Shown: in pieces, positions 1 to 13,085 of the stretch
Numbering within the stretch: position 1 is the first letter of the stretch
Layout of the letters: each line of letters begins with the position of its first letter
Origin: Sindora glabra
Taxonomy: Eukaryota > Streptophyta > Magnoliopsida > Fabales > Fabaceae
Assembly: GCA_020226215.1 (NCBI GenBank)
Contig: CM035230.1
Span: forward strand, 24,285,883 to 24,349,882
Direction: 5' to 3'
DNA: 64,000 nt
The notes under the pieces: model-generated
Told to the model about the DNA's origin: nothing
The model's input: only the letters and a program-made list of their open reading frames with translations
Databases searched by the model: none
Made by a program: the position numbers and the translations under genes

Positions 1-747
1 GATCGACTTTTTTCAATTTTAGTATCCATCATAAACTTTGATTCGTTGTTATTTTAAAAAATTGAAATGCAATCCAACTATTAATTGTTATGTTATCTGG
101 TTTAGTCAAATTTAAAAGCCATTTTAACTATTGAATTGAATAAAATTGATTAAATTAAATCAATAAGAACCATAAGAAATGGTCAGGACCTTTTTTTCCT
201 CTTTTACTTTCAATTTTGTTTTTCTTATTAGAGTAGTCCACTTAACATATACATAACAAAAATTAACTAAATAAAAGAAATTTTAACTTTTACTTTACAC
301 TTCTATGAAATTTTTAAGTATGTGTCAAGGTATAACCTTTATGAATATTTTAAAATATAAATGAAAAAATAACTTGATAAATAAAATAGTTTATGTTGTT
401 GAAATGATATGTGTGCAAATGCAACAAGTAAATTTGTTTCATTTCCTACAAGTCAATAAGTCTCCACTTTACGTTTTCCATTATTGCCAGTGAAATAGAA
501 TAACCACCTCTAAATTTAGGTTGCGAGTCCGACAAAACTAGAATAAGAATTAAAAAAGAAAGTTTTAAGCATATAATTAGAAAAAAAATCATAAGAAAAT
601 ATGAACAACTAGAAAGAACATTGACTTGAAGTACATGCAAAAAACACAAAATGAAATGCAAGAAAACTAATATGGAGCCTAGATTGATTTATCATCATTG
701 ACATTAGAGCCATTTCCCAAAACAAGTGAAACTGGGTATAGCATAAA
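1..747. other. A+T-rich flank without recognisable gene
   Basis: This is low-complexity A+T-rich sequence with no reading frame resembling a known family on either strand. It is the left flank of the Copia element that begins at 748. The five bases before that LTR (ATAAA) have no clear partner at the far end of the element, so the target duplication cannot be confirmed. Confidence 0.6.
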
Positions 748-1065
748 TGTTAGTAAATATAAAAGGATATTAAATGGATTTGTACATATTAGGATATTAG
801 AATTTCATAGCAGAAGATTCAAGATCTAACATTTACTTTTACTGGTCGTATTAGCAATCATATGGAAGGACAATTTTGTTCATGGCCTAAATTTCCTTTT
901 TGTGTGCAAAGAGAAAAAAAAAAGAGAGTTTCTAAATAATTTTGATGAATAATAATGTTAACTAACCTTTTTAAATTCTTTCTGCCTATTTATAAATATT
1001 TCTTGTGTTGGGGTATGGATCGAGTTATAGACCCATTTTGGATAATCCGAATCCATGATCCAACA
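748..1065 (-). repeat. 3' LTR of the minus-strand Copia element
   Basis: The repeat starts TGTTAGTAAATATAAAAGG and ends ...GATCCAACA on the plus strand, giving the inverted TGTT/AACA ends expected of an LTR. It aligns over its length with 8221-8505, including shared blocks such as GCAGAAGATTCAAGATCTAA and TTCATGGCCTAAATTT. Confidence 0.85.
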
Positions 1066-1080
1066 TCTCCCACTCGCACA
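1066..1080 (-). other. Polypurine tract of the Copia element
   Basis: On the minus strand this reads TGCGAGTGGGAGA directly before the 3' LTR, the position and composition expected for the plus-strand primer of reverse transcription. Confidence 0.65.
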
Positions 1081-2180
1081 TAATGGGATCCATACTCTTT
1101 CAGCATTTCATAAAAGAACATCATCTCTTCTTCTCTGTAACAAATCATATAAGAAAACAAGCTATGTGACAAGCATACTTTGAGAGCTCTTTGTTATTCA
1201 TTTATTAGGAATATATAGCTTCTCGATAAACAATGGATCTTGAATAGACTTTAAGTATACAACACTTTAGATCATTTTATCACATTTGAATTCCTCAAAT
1301 CATCTCATTCATATGCATTAGATATTGTATTCATAATTATAGACACACTATAACTAGTATACCGGTGAATACAAACATAATGTGATACATTTAATGATCT
1401 TTTTCTTTTCTTAAATCTCTTGACTTTAATTTGATTTGCTTTTCTAGTAATGTCCCACTAAGCTGAATCTCTCATAGTGCTTTGGTAACACTCTAATATA
1501 GTAATTATTAAATTTAAATCTCAAGAATAAAATAAAGTTATAAAAGTACAATATGAGGTCTTTATTCCCTCAAAGGTCTCATACATCAAAGCTGAAATCT
1601 AGACTTTGATAACCTATATTAGTCAAAATTTTCACACGTGGTATGAAGCACATGTTAAAGTATTCTCTTCTTTTCTCATGGAATATATATCTTTATACAA
1701 TGTATTAATACCATACAAATAATGGTTCAGACATACTCAATGTTTAGTCTAAGTTCACCAATCTATTCTTTCTTATTTCCATCAGAACTCATATCTGGCA
1801 ATTTAGACAAATGGAGTGAATTCCTCATTAATTCACTTATAGTCCTATATATAACTTTATCTTGTTCATTAATAAGGTGACATTCACATTTTAAGCTTGA
1901 CTCTCGATTATCACTTAGATAAGAAACTTAAAATTGTCTTATCTTTTATCAATTATGAAAATTGACTAGAGATGTTTACCTATATGAATGAATTAATCTT
2001 CTATCTGTCTAACATACTTTTCAATCACTCAAGAATATTCTAAGAAACATTCTTATATACATATATATATATATATATAGGCTTATAATAAATACATTTA
2101 TTATTCAAACATTAATATTCTATGAATATTGTTAAAAAATTACAATAATTTTATCAATATTTACACATTCCTTGAGATTT
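1081..2180. other. Copia 3' internal non-coding region
   Basis: About 1.1 kb lies between the end of RNase H and the polypurine tract. Neither strand shows a recognisable protein. It contains a short (TA)n run near 2058-2080. It may be an untranslated tail or an old insertion; I cannot tell which. Confidence 0.5.
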
Positions 2181-3800
2181 TATATGTTTTACGAATACAT
2201 TTTGAGAAATAGGCTTGGTCATAGGATCTGCTACCATTTAATGTGTAGAGATATATTTCATGTTCACTTCTTTATGTGCAACTATATCTCTTACAAGTTG
2301 TACTTTGTATCTATGTGCTTGGTTTTACAATGATATTTAGCATCCTTTGTATATATTATTGTTGCTTGGTTATAATAATTTACTAAAATTGGAGTAGTAA
2401 TGTTAGCATTTACACCCAAATAATCCAAGAACCTTTTGAGCCATATTATTTCTTGTACTATTACTGAAAATGCTACAAATTCAGCTTCCATTATGGATAA
2501 GGCTATGCATGATTACTTCTTACTTCTCCAAGATATGACACCATTATTTAGTAAAAAGATATACTCAAAAGTAAACTTCCTTTCATCTAAGTCTCTTCCC
2601 CAATCAACATTAATGTAGCATTTCAATTGTAAATCATTTCCTTCATAACACAATGAATGGTCAACAATATCTTTTAGATACCTTAGTATCCTTTTAATTG
2701 CTTTCTAATGTATTGGGCCTAGGTTGAACTAATATCAGCTTATTATGCTAATGGTAAAATAGATATCCAGTCTTGTACCTATCATTATGTACATCAAACA
2801 TCTAACTATACTTGCATATAGAACTTTTCTCATATATATTTCTTTTTGTGTAATCCTAAGACACATCCTTCGGCTTAGACCTTTATCTTTAACAATAGGA
2901 GTATCTATAGGTTTATGATGTCGCATTTGCAAATGTTCAAGAATTTTGTTGATATAATACTCTTGTTACAAACACAATAATTTCTTTGAACGATTTCTTG
3001 AAATCTTAACTCCAAGAATATATGCAACTTTACCCTTATTTTTCATTTCAAAACTAGATGGTAACTATTCTTTAATTTTGTTAACATACTTTTTGCTATT
3101 TCTAACTATAAGTACATCATCAAGATATAATGATTAAATTATAAATTTATTCTTGGTCCTTTTTATAGATATGCAATGGTCTTCACCAATCATGATAAAA
3201 TCATTTGATATAATCACATTATGAAAGTAAAAATACCATTATCTTGAAGACTGCTTCAAGTCATATATAGACTTTAAAAGTCTACAAACTTTGTTTTCTT
3301 GGCCCTCTTTAATAAAACCTATAGGTTATTGCATGTAGATTTCCTCTTCCAAATCTTTATTGAAAAATGCAGTCTTTACATCCATATGACATAATTCAAG
3401 ATCCATACTAGCAATTATAGCTAATAATAAATGAATTTAGGTGAATTTAACAACTGTAAAATGGTTTCCTCATAATTTATTCCTTTTTGTTGTGTGTAGC
3501 CTTTTACTACTAATCTATCCTTGTATTCTTCAATAGTGCCATTAACGTTGCACTTGATTTTAAGAATCCATTTGTTTCCAATGGCCTTACATATGTGTGG
3601 AAGATCAACAAGTACCTAAACTTGATTTAACCTCATAAACTCCATCTTCTCTTCCATTACTTTTTTCTAATTTTCTTTATTAGGGCCAAAGAGAGCCTTT
3701 GTGATATTTCTTGGCTCATCTTCATCTTGTATAATGGCCATAAAAGCTTCACCACTTTTAATGTTAAAATGATAATGAGGAATGACTTTTCTACTAGTAT
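2180..3800 (-). pseudogene. Copia reverse transcriptase and RNase H, broken
   Basis: The minus-strand translation in several frames gives the last part of a Copia pol. The RT catalytic motif reads LYLDDVLIV (about 3107-3140), and the conserved VCRLLKSIYDLKQ block lies near 3255-3295. The segment YASIVRCLMY...TRLDI (about 2750-2850) matches the RT-RNase H connection. RNase H keeps MEAEFVAFS...EIIWLKRFL (2400-2491), the HIDTKY region and a degraded ADPMTKP-like motif just below 2240. Stop codons and shifts separate these blocks, so no functional enzyme is possible. In an intact element this part copies the RNA genome to DNA and removes the RNA strand. Confidence 0.88.
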
Positions 3801-5110
3801 GTCACAATTACGGCTCTAGAGAAACACATTTCTCAAGAATCTTTAAATTGCTCCCACTCAAAGTAGAATCATTATTCATTTGAGCATTGTCATTTGGATT
3901 ACTCCTACATTGATCAAGATCACTTTTATTCGTACTTAAAATTAGAAACATATTCCTTAAAATTCTCCCACTTGAAGAAAGTAAGTCTTGAGTGCTTGCA
4001 TCCATGGTCTCATATAAGATAAGTCTTGATTTATATCAACCTGTTTAGGAAAATCATTCTTTAAGAATGTGACATCTCATTATTCAAATTTTGTGAGATA
4101 CTCACTGTCATGCTCACTAATGAACACATAGTCTTTCAAATGTTCTAAGTATTTGATAAAGATACATTTCTTTCCTCGAGCACCTAATTTGCCATATGGG
4201 TTTGAGGTATCTAGAACATAGGTTGCACATCACCAAGGTTGTAAAATACTTAGGTTAGGTTTTCACTTTATCCATAACTTATATAGTGTAGTGGAAATTG
4301 ATTTGCTAGGCATACGGTTAAGGATAAATGTGGCAGTTAAGAGTACATTACCTAATAAGTGATATGCAAATTTGCTTGCCATCATAGACCTAATCATTTC
4401 TAAGAGCATTTGATTTCATCTCTCTACAATACCATTTTATTGAGTAGTGTGTGGATTTGTCAATTGATGTTGAATCCTTTTTTCATCATATGGTTATCTG
4501 AACTGATAAAATAAATACTCACGACCATGATCAATTTGTAATGCTTTTTTTTGTCTAATTAATTTTCAACTAAGCTCATATAGCTTTGGAAGCAACTTAA
4601 TGCTTTAAATTTGTGTGTTATCAAATAGACAATACTAAATTGAGTGAAATCATTTATAAATGTGATAAAATAGAAAACTCCATGCCTAACTCTTACATTT
4701 ATTGGACCATATATGTCAGAATGGGCTAATTGCAAAGGGAAGTTAGCTTTGATTCCTTTTCCAAATGGTTTTTTGGTATTTTTATTTGCTAAGCAATGTT
4801 TATAAGTAGATAGATCTACTTTATTATAATTAGGCAATAGCCCTTCTTTAGCTAGTCTATCCATACGATATTGACTAATATGGCTAAGTAGAGCATGCTA
4901 AACATTCACATCAATTTTAGAATTATGCAATGATGTAAATATGGAATAACTAAGATTACATTTATAATTATCAGTATCTATGATAATAAAATCATTTATT
5001 ATATAACCAAATCCATAATGAATGGTTCCTAAAAATAATTCAATATTCTTATTAGTAAGATACGAACTAAAATTGAGTTTTAACAAAATCAATACAAAAA
5101 TTAAAATTTG
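3801..5110 (-). pseudogene. Copia GAG-pre-integrase and integrase, broken
   Basis: On the minus strand a frame at about 4559-4900 reads SHISQYRMDRLAKEGLL, the GAG-pre-integrase signature, followed by a YKHCLANK zinc-binding-type segment. The first part of the integrase core then follows, with AHSDIYGPI and FINDFTQF supplying two acidic positions. The frame ends at 4559 and the rest of the core (DNGTE-type block) is not recoverable as an open frame. The region 3808-4150 corresponds to the variable integrase-RT linker. In a working element this protein inserts the cDNA into the chromosome. Confidence 0.85.
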
Positions 5111-5349
5111 GTAAATCTAAGGTACATATAAAATATCATGCAAAAGTAGACTTCAGCTACCTTGCAAAACTAACTTGCATGTGTCTATTCCTTGAACTAC
5201 AACTTATGCATTATTTCCCACATAGATCCATTTTACTCCATATGGTATTCCCCGAAATTCCATGAAGGTGTCTTAATATTTTACTACGTGATCTATTGCC
5301 TCTAAGTCTACAATTTGCAAAGGATAAGAATTTGTTAGAAAATTAGAAC

Positions 5350-6290
5350 TAGCTACACACTAGAGTGTAGCTTAATACCTTTTTAGGTTCATGGCAATCA
5401 CAATTAAAATGCCTTTTCTTATTACAATTGAAGCACTTAACCTTAGCCATGTCATTCTTTTTGAAAGGATGTTTTCCTTTCTTATGTTGGTTATTTTTTG
5501 ATTTCTTACTAAAATGAACCATTTTGTTTCTTGCATCTTAAAACCTGTTTTTATATTTATGCTTTCACCTAGAAACTTTTCTTGAACTGGATAAAGCCAT
5601 ATATACGTCTGTATTAGGCTTAAGAACCTCAAGCCTTTCTTCTTCTAACTTAAGGCGACACATAATATCACCCATCATTCAAATGTTTTCATTATGGATT
5701 AAATGTATTCTTATATGTTCCCAGGAATGAGGCAAATAGTAAATTATAGCTTAGACTTGTTGCTCATCAATCAGCACATAACTTACATCCTTTAATTCAT
5801 ATATCATATTTAACTTTTCTTATAAATATTTTTTCATTGAATGTTCAGGTTTCTTTTGGTAAGTGTCAAATTTAATCATAAAAGATCTTAGTTTGGTGAT
5901 AAATGTTCCACCAAACTTATTTTTTTAGAGCAGATCACAAGTCCTTAGCCAATTTGCAATTCTTGAATTCTTGCATGATGTCATTCTACAAGCTGCTTAA
6001 CAATGTAATGTGAGTAAGAGAATTCTATCTTTTTCAGGCTTCATAAGCTTCTAAATCCCACCTATGTTGGGTTATGTTTCTTACCTTAAGCTCTTCTAGG
6101 ATAATATTAAGTGCTTTTAAAGCCTCTCACTCTTCTAACACATATTAAATTTTCATGCAGTATCCACAACCCCTTTGCGGGCTCCGTAGCACGAAATAAT
6201 ATATTTTGTTAAAGACAGTCCTTCACGTAAATTGCTTTGAATGTTTTAAATTTCATAATTTTAACCATTCAATTTCTCACCTTTATTGAG
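5350..6290 (-). pseudogene. Copia gag (UBN2-type) with CCHC zinc knuckle, broken
   Basis: Piecing minus-strand frames gives a typical Copia capsid: LRSFMIKFDTYQKKPEHSM, then a DEQQV segment, LPHSWEHIRIHL, and LEEERLEVLKPN. Near 5394-5440 the sequence encodes CFNCNKKRHFNCDC, a complete CX2CX4HX4C zinc knuckle that binds RNA in intact elements. Several in-frame stops and at least one frame change occur between the blocks. Gag would form the virus-like particle. The N-terminus is not clear, and I place it near 6290 only by usual length. Confidence 0.82.
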
Positions 6291-8207
6291 TTCAGCGATA
6301 ATATTTTTAGAAGTAATATCAATTATGTATATAGAGACATAAAGTTCTACATATGGACAAAATTGCATGTAATTAATGTTTAGCTATACATACATGTCTA
6401 CTTTGGCTTTAAATAATTATGTTAGAACTAGTTCACATGTAAGGTTTAGAGCCAAAAAGTCACTACATTTTCAATCATCATCTAAATTCCTAATGTGAGA
6501 CTAATATTAAAATAAATAATTAACCAAAGTATACTAAATAAAAGAATTTATAGATATACAATTTTAATTAAAAAAATTACACAAATTAAAACATATTTTA
6601 ATAATATAATACATAAAAAATAATTAAAAAATTACATATAATATCAGATATCAAACATCTACTTAAAGTTTATAATGTTTTCAAATGTTTAATTTTTTAT
6701 GGAAAAAAGCTAATGAACTTATCATATAGCTCTTGGGGAAACTTGATTTTAGTATTAGATTTCTTATCTAACCTACAATGCTACTAAAAATTCAAGTAAC
6801 GTCTATGATTTTTACACTTTAAATAGTCTAATACAAATTTATGGATAATATTATTATATTATTTGTATCCCCTTTATCTTTCTAATAAAGAATCTAATAT
6901 ATTCTTTTTGTAATTGATAGGTAAGGCTTTTTGTAAAGTCTTTAATTTTTTCAAATTCTGGATCATCTTTAAAATACCAGCTCATATCTAATTTTGAACT
7001 TTATCATGAAACTTAATAATATGATTTACAAGATGTATAAAATTATCATTATAAACTTTTAGGTCAACTTAGAGATTTTTTAGCTTAACAGTTAACTTAT
7101 TGACTTTTTATCTTTATACTAGAGTTCAATGACTCTTGGTATATGTATGAGTCTCACTATTTTTCTGTGACATATACAAAAAAAAAAACTTAATTAGATC
7201 TCCAAAGCAATAATTTTCATAAAAAATTATGCTTAAAAATAATCTCCATCATCATTTTTTTAAAATTTTGTACATCATGTAAACACTGTGTAAAAGAAAT
7301 TCTCACAATAATTATATAAAAAAATAATTTAAAGTGTAAGAAAAAAAAATTCTACTATACCAATATGGTATATCAATATTGTTAGGCAACTTAGGTTGTG
7401 GGTTCAAATCCTACTACTAATAGTTTTTTTTATAACTATTTATGATAATTTCTTTAAACTATTTTAACCTTTTTTTTAGAATTTTTTAAACTGTCTTTTC
7501 AATTTTTTTTTTAAATTCCATTTCATTCCAATCCCGCTTTCTAATCTGTTCTTTTCAATTTTTACATTTTGCTTCTTAGTAGATCCAGGGAGGGTTGAAC
7601 ATAAATTTTTAACCTGGCAACTTTTGGATCCTTACGAAAGGCTCCTATTTCATAGCCCAGTTAGTGGTCCACATTATTATTATTATTTTTAGTTATTTTT
7701 CAAATCATGAAAGGGGTGCACTATTCATGATTGGTGTGGCTTTTTAAGGTGGTTTGACATATATCATGACATTTCTGAAGCATATGGATTTGGATACAAT
7801 GATCCCATAAAAGATTACAAAATCATTGCTATCAATGGATGTTATTTTTTTAAACCTTTTATTTATTTGGTAAAAAAAGATTCTTATGAAACCTTTAAAG
7901 AAAATATCCAACTGTATTTTGATATGATTTTTAATAGCAAATGAGGGATTTCTGAAAAAAAAATGGAAGCTTTTTGATAGATCATAGAGGAAAATTTTCA
8001 CAGTGCAGTAGTGCCATTTACATATATAATCATATAATATTTCCCTTAAAAGTAAGATAAAATATTACTAGTAATAAATGATAGAATATTAGAAGAGGAA
8101 ATTCACACTATGTTTCATCAAATGAATTACGATAAAAAATGATACATGCATATATATATGTCTGTGTATATATATATTTAAGAGTGAATAAAAAAATAAA
8201 CAATCAA
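6291..8207. other. Copia leader region, unusually long
   Basis: About 1.9 kb separates the gag start from the primer-binding site, where a few hundred bases are usual. It is A+T-rich, has no recognisable protein on either strand, and may include an old insertion. Near 7405 a GGTTCAAATCC sequence resembles a tRNA B box, but no matching A box or tRNA fold is visible. Confidence 0.45.
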
Positions 8208-8220
8208 GCTTTGATACTAA
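8208..8220 (-). other. Primer-binding site (initiator tRNA-Met type)
   Basis: The minus strand reads TTAGTATCAAAGC immediately after the 5' LTR. Ten of the twelve bases match TGGTATCAGAGC, the usual plant LTR-element primer site complementary to the 3' end of initiator tRNA(Met). Confidence 0.75.
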
Positions 8221-8505
8221 TGTTGGTAAATATAAAAGAATATTAATTGGATTTGTACAAATTAAATATCATAAGTTCAGAGCAGAAGATTCAAGATCTA
8301 ATGTTTACTTAGAAAGATAATTTTGTTCATGGCCTAAATTTTTTTTTATGTGTAAAGAAAAAAGAAAGAGAGAGAGAGTTTTTAAATGATTCTTATGAAT
8401 AAAAATGTTAACTGACCTTTTAAAATTCTTTCTTCTGCCTATTTATAGGCATTTCTTAGATCAACATATGAATCAAATTATGGATTCATTTTGAGTGACT
8501 CAGAC
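8221..8505 (-). repeat. 5' LTR of the minus-strand Copia element
   Basis: This is the direct repeat of 748-1065. It begins TGTTGGTAAATATAAAAG on the plus strand. The outer end is blurred: homology fades near GAGTGACTCAGACGG, so the right border is approximate. Confidence 0.8.
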
Positions 8506-9327
8506 GGTAAAGAAAGGAAAAATAACACATAATCATAAGACCTATAACCAAATGAAATGAAGGACCTCGACATTAACTATGAAATCATACAAGTGATGCA
8601 AAAATTAAAAAATTGCTACTAATTATAAAGGGGAAAGACCTAAAACTAAGCAATTTTGTCACAGCCCATTAAGCATAGTAGCAATGCAATAACTCTGATT
8701 TATGGGTCACAAAGATTCACAAACACAAATCATGAGTGTGGGTGGCTAATAAAGTGAGAGCTCAAAAAATCAACTTGGTGGAACGGTATAAACGAAAACG
8801 ATAACAAATACTAATTAAAGCTTTGCTAGAGCTTGTTGCTTGATAGGCAAGTAGGAGAAAAATGAGGTTTTGCCTCAAATGCTGCGGTAAACTAAATAGT
8901 GACAATGGAGGCATGAACTCTGGCTGGTGGCTTTGATAGGATGACGATAAGGACTTACCCTCGACCAAGTTAATGAGCTATTAGGTATGAGATTGTGAGA
9001 TAAGTTTTGCTTTTGTGTAGAACACTAAATTGAACACGAACTAGGATTTTAGAAATGGAATTTTTGAGAAGGATAGTAGCTAGCACGCACTTTGGCTAAT
9101 TAGCTATCTAAAAAGGAAAGGGAATTTCATTATTTGATTTAATATTGGGTCAAATTTCAGGTCGAGGCGGATAGCAATCTCCAACCCTAACTCGATCGAT
9201 TTCATATTTAAGGCCATTTTTTTCAACTAACCTACCATAATAATAAGTGAAACTTGACCAGACTCGTCTTTAGGTTTGAGTAGTCGGGTAGCAGCAAATG
9301 GAGTAAAAAAGCACACCCCTTCCTTTA
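8506..9327. other. Intergenic spacer
   Basis: This spacer lies between the Copia element and the Harbinger element. There is no convincing coding sequence. A 68-codon minus-strand frame (8762-8968) resembles nothing known and has no family signature. Confidence 0.5.
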
Positions 9328-9349
9328 TAGCTTGTTTGGATTGGAGAAA
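9328..9349. repeat. Left terminal inverted repeat of the Harbinger element
   Basis: TAGCTTGTTTGGATTGGAGAAA is preceded by the target duplication TTA. It pairs imperfectly (about 60% by eye, mostly transition differences) with the inverted sequence at 17872-17893. Confidence 0.7.
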
Positions 9350-9544
9350 AGTGGGGGGAGAAAGAAATTGGGAAAGAAAGAAGTTAGTGGAGAAAAAAGT
9401 GAGAGGAAAGAAGAATTTCTTTTATATTGTTTGGAAAATGAGAAGTTAGGAGAGAAAGAAATTATAGGAGAAGTGATTTCTTTTGTTTGGAAAATGAGAA
9501 GTTAGGAAAAAAAGAAGTTATATTTGTATAAAATGACTATTATA

Positions 9545-9990
9545 CCTTTATATGTAAAAGATGAAGATAGATGTGTATTTTAAAAATATGAATTTTAAAA
9601 AAATATAAGTTCTATTTCTAAAATAAGACCCAAATTAAATATATCTAACAAATAAAATATTTTTTAATGTTTGAAAAAAAATTCATAGAATATTTCAATA
9701 ATTAGGTATTTCCCTTTTAAAACAAGTTTGAATTTCAAATTTTGGTCATAAAGAAATTTATAATTACTATTTAATACAAAAATAATTAATTAGTCAAAAC
9801 ATAATTTGAACACTAGTGGATAATTTATTTATTTTATTAAAATGGTTACTAAAAAAATAATAAAGATTTATACAAACATTCTACAAAATTTTATTATTTT
9901 TTTAGAAATTAATTATTTGCTAAAAGAAATATTTACAACATAATTTATAAACTTTATAGATATAAATTCTCAAATATTACTTAAATAGGA
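9545..9990 (+). repeat. Internal direct repeat R1 of the Harbinger element
   Basis: The left part (AAAGATGAAGATAGATGTGT... to ATAATTAGGTATTTC) recurs at about 10680-10877. The right part (GGTCATAAAG... TATTTAATACAAAAATAATTAATTA ... AAACTTTATAGATATAAA) recurs at about 16213-16475. The two parts are contiguous here but 5.3 kb apart in the second copy. Confidence 0.75.
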
Positions 9991-10679
9991 ATTTTTTATA
10001 AATTGTGAAAAGTTAAAAAAACATTATGAATTTTTTAAAGCTTTCTCATAAATTTTGCAAAAGGTCATGTCAATGCAATTTTTTCTTAATGTGCTAACGA
10101 GGGTTTTATTTATTTATTAAGATGTTGTTAACGTAAACATTTTAATGAGGGAAAACATTTGGAACAAAAATGTCCTCTGACAAATAATTAATTTTTATTA
10201 GTTATATTTAAAAAAATTTAAAAATTAATATTAAAATTATCTTTTAGAAAATATATTTATGAAAATTAAAAATTATATATATATTTATAACATCATTCTA
10301 TGATATTCAATAATACCATATGGGTAAAAATATTTTTGAGCATAATTGGAAACCCAATGGTGCAAAAATTAGGTATTTCCCTTTGAAAGAATTTTGTATT
10401 TATTGTAATAAAATTTTTAGTTCAATTAAAATTTTATGAATATTACAATAAAATTTTATGATTAATCCGATTTAATTAATGAAAATATAATTACATAAAG
10501 TTCACTTAATTATATTTAATAATAATCATATATTTATATTGAATTAAATTTATAAAAGCTAACGATGAAAGAATATATATACAAACACATAAATACAAAG
10601 AATTCAAGCTTGGTTGCTTAGTGAAAGTATGCTGAATTTTAACTATATGAATTCTAAAAATATAATTGATATAGTCAAT

Positions 10680-10877
10680 ATAAAAGATGAAGATAGATGT
10701 GTTGTTTAAAATAATGAATTATAAAAATATAATTAATAAATTTTCAAAATAGAACTCAAAGTAAAAATTTATCACAGATAAAATATTTCTTAAAAAATGT
10801 AAATAAAATATACATACAAGTTCTATTTCCATAATTAGGTATTTCTCATTCAATAAATCTTGAAATTCATAATCTAC
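10680..10877 (+). repeat. Direct repeat R1', left half
   Basis: This matches 9545-9740, including AAAAGATGAAGATAGATGTGT and ATAATTAGGTATTTC. It is the left half of a second R1 copy whose right half lies at 16213-16475, beyond the transposase genes. Confidence 0.7.
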
Positions 10878-11844
10878 ACAAAAAAAAGGAACTGTTATAA
10901 GAGTTTAATTGAATTATCTTCATAATCAATGCTTTTTATCATTCAGTTCCCTCATAACATATTTTTTAGCTAAATTGCTTAAAAAAAGCTAGTATGGAAA
11001 ATTGACTTTGTCATCCAATATCATCCCATAATTGAGTTTAGTCTTCTAAGTAAATTGGCAATAGGCAATAAGGTTATATCCTTTTATGATTAGCGGCTAT
11101 AAACCGAATATTTACCTGAGACTTAATCATTGAGATATACTATCTCAGTATTAAAACTAAATAGAAGTACTTTAAATTATACAAAAGTACAATAACATGA
11201 CATAAATATGCAATTCATAATCCAAGTTCCCATCATCATATACAATGCATGAACAAAATAGGTTCACTTTGCTCAGTTAATACAAGATTTACTGATATAT
11301 AGGATAATGAATGTTAAATCCTAATTTTGCTTCGAAATCACCTCAATTCCACTGTAACCATTCCTTTTAAGTCTATCTTCAATGACCTCACACTATGCCA
11401 ACACGATGGCAACAAGCAATGTTGATTCATTCAATACCTGTGCATCAAATCAAACAATTTATGCATTTATTATAATAAAACATTTCTTTCATTGTGATGT
11501 TTTCTATTTGTAGAGATATAGTTACAACAACAAGCACATTCGTAAGCCACAATTGTCTCAGCTAAATATCCAGCACAATGAAATAGAAAACATATTTCTA
11601 CTTTCTAGTAAAACAAAGACGAAGAATATATAAATTTGTAATTCAAGTCAAACGATAATGGTCATTTTTATGTAGTTACAAGAACCTCCATCTATGCACA
11701 CTACTAATACTCCATTTTTTTTATAAAAAATACAATAAGGTCATTAATCACATTAAAATATTAACAAAAAGAAGGCATTAATGCGTAACTCAAATGGTGG
11801 CTCAACTAAATCCTACACTGACCATAAGCTAATACAACATCTAT
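10878..11844. other. Harbinger internal non-coding region
   Basis: This A+T-rich stretch lies between the R1' half-repeat and the 3' end of ORF1. No further protein family is visible. Confidence 0.5.
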
Positions 11845-12714
11845 AATTTTAAATAAGGTAGAACCCTAAAAAATTGTTTCTTTGCTTTCTCATTTTTGTA
11901 AAGGAAGTTGTAACACTTCAATTGATATTTCTCAAGTATTCCTATTTTCTCTAACTTTGTCCACACTTTTGCCTCATTATAGTGATGAGGTCTACTGTTT
12001 TCCATGATGGAGAGTTATCTTTTGGCAATTTGAGCATGCTTTTTAGCTATCTAGACATGCTTTTCTGCCACATCTCTCATAGCATTAGTTAAGTTATTAA
12101 TCCCCATATTCAACTTCTTATAACCTTTCTCAATTAAATCAACCGTAGGCACCTTCCGCTTTGAACCTTTTGATGATGATGTGCCTTGAGACTAATTTGA
12201 GTGGGGATGCTCCTAGGAGTAGTTGGAGGGAGCACATTCAGGACTAAATATGTCAAAATACCCAGTATAATTGGGGGTATCACTTCCCTAATTAATATTA
12301 GAATCTAATATCTGATCAAAGCTATCATTCAGATCCAACCTTTCTTTCTCCCATTTTCTTAACTTGTCTGTTGTACTCTCAATGTATACTCTTGTAGCCC
12401 TATCTCTTTCGAATAGCTTCAATAACTTGTCATAGTTATGTATTAGTGTACGCTTCTACTTATGGGCCTCGGGCTTAGCCTACAGATACATAGACAATCG
12501 CATCATTATATACTAATATTGGTGTCATCCATACTAGGAATGCAACAAGTTAATATAGTAGAATTCTAGTATATGAGTTATGCTAACTTTACTTTATAGA
12601 TCTCACTCCACACTTCTAGTTCAGCCTCAAATATATGCGTGGTTGAGTTCTAAGCAATTCCACTCCAACGATGGAACTGATCATAGCATTCATTAAAGTT
12701 TTCCTTCAATGTCT

Positions 12715-13085
12715 TCATTCGATTTTTGATATGCTACTTTTGGAAGAATAGACCTATTATCTGCTTTAGCTCTGCCACCACACTAGCATAAGCCATGGAA
12801 GTGAATATGTCATCTGGGTGATTTTTTTTGTACCTCTTCCAGTAATAAGTTCAACAACATAGCATCCATGTCAGACGTCCATCATAGTAAATCTCTAGAA
12901 GAACCTTCTCTCTCGCTATTGGACTTCTTATTCTTCATTCAATTTTTGATATGCTATTTTTGGAAGAATGGACCTATTGCCTGCTTTAGCTCTGCCACCA
13001 CACTAGCATAAGTCATGGAAATGAATGTGCCATGTAGGCTATTTCCTTTTTACACCTTTTCTAATAATAAATCCAACAACATAAG
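12715..13085. repeat. Tandem duplication inside Harbinger ORF1
   Basis: A unit of roughly 215-230 bp occurs twice. Both copies contain CATTC(G/A)ATTTTTGATATGCTA followed by TTTTGGAAGAATGGACCTATT and CTGCCACCACACTAGCATAAG. The second copy is interrupted at 13085 by the MITE described below and resumes near 13425 (CATCCATGTCGAGCATCCAT). Confidence 0.8.

Larger units (their letters stand above)
748..8505 (-). mobile_element. Full-length, decayed Ty1/Copia retrotransposon
   Basis: The same roughly 300 bp sequence occurs in direct orientation at 748-1065 and 8221 to about 8505. On the minus strand the right copy ends ...ACCAACA and is followed at once by TTAGTATCAAAGC, a diverged form of the initiator-tRNA(Met) primer-binding site (usual TGGTATCAGAGC). 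The left copy is preceded (minus strand) by a purine-rich tract. Between them, reading right to left, lie a UBN2-type gag, a zinc knuckle, GAG-pre-integrase, integrase, reverse transcriptase and RNase H. That order defines Copia rather than Gypsy. All frames are broken by stops and shifts, and the LTRs have diverged visibly, so the copy is old and immobile. Two stretches are unusually long for a Copia element: about 2 kb between primer site and gag, and about 1.1 kb between RNase H and the 3' LTR. Confidence 0.9.

Noticed and set aside
7375..7440. Possible tRNA or SINE promoter (GGTTCAAATCC followed by a T run)
   Set aside because: Only a B-box-like sequence is present. No correctly spaced A box, no cloverleaf, and no repeat partner in the window.
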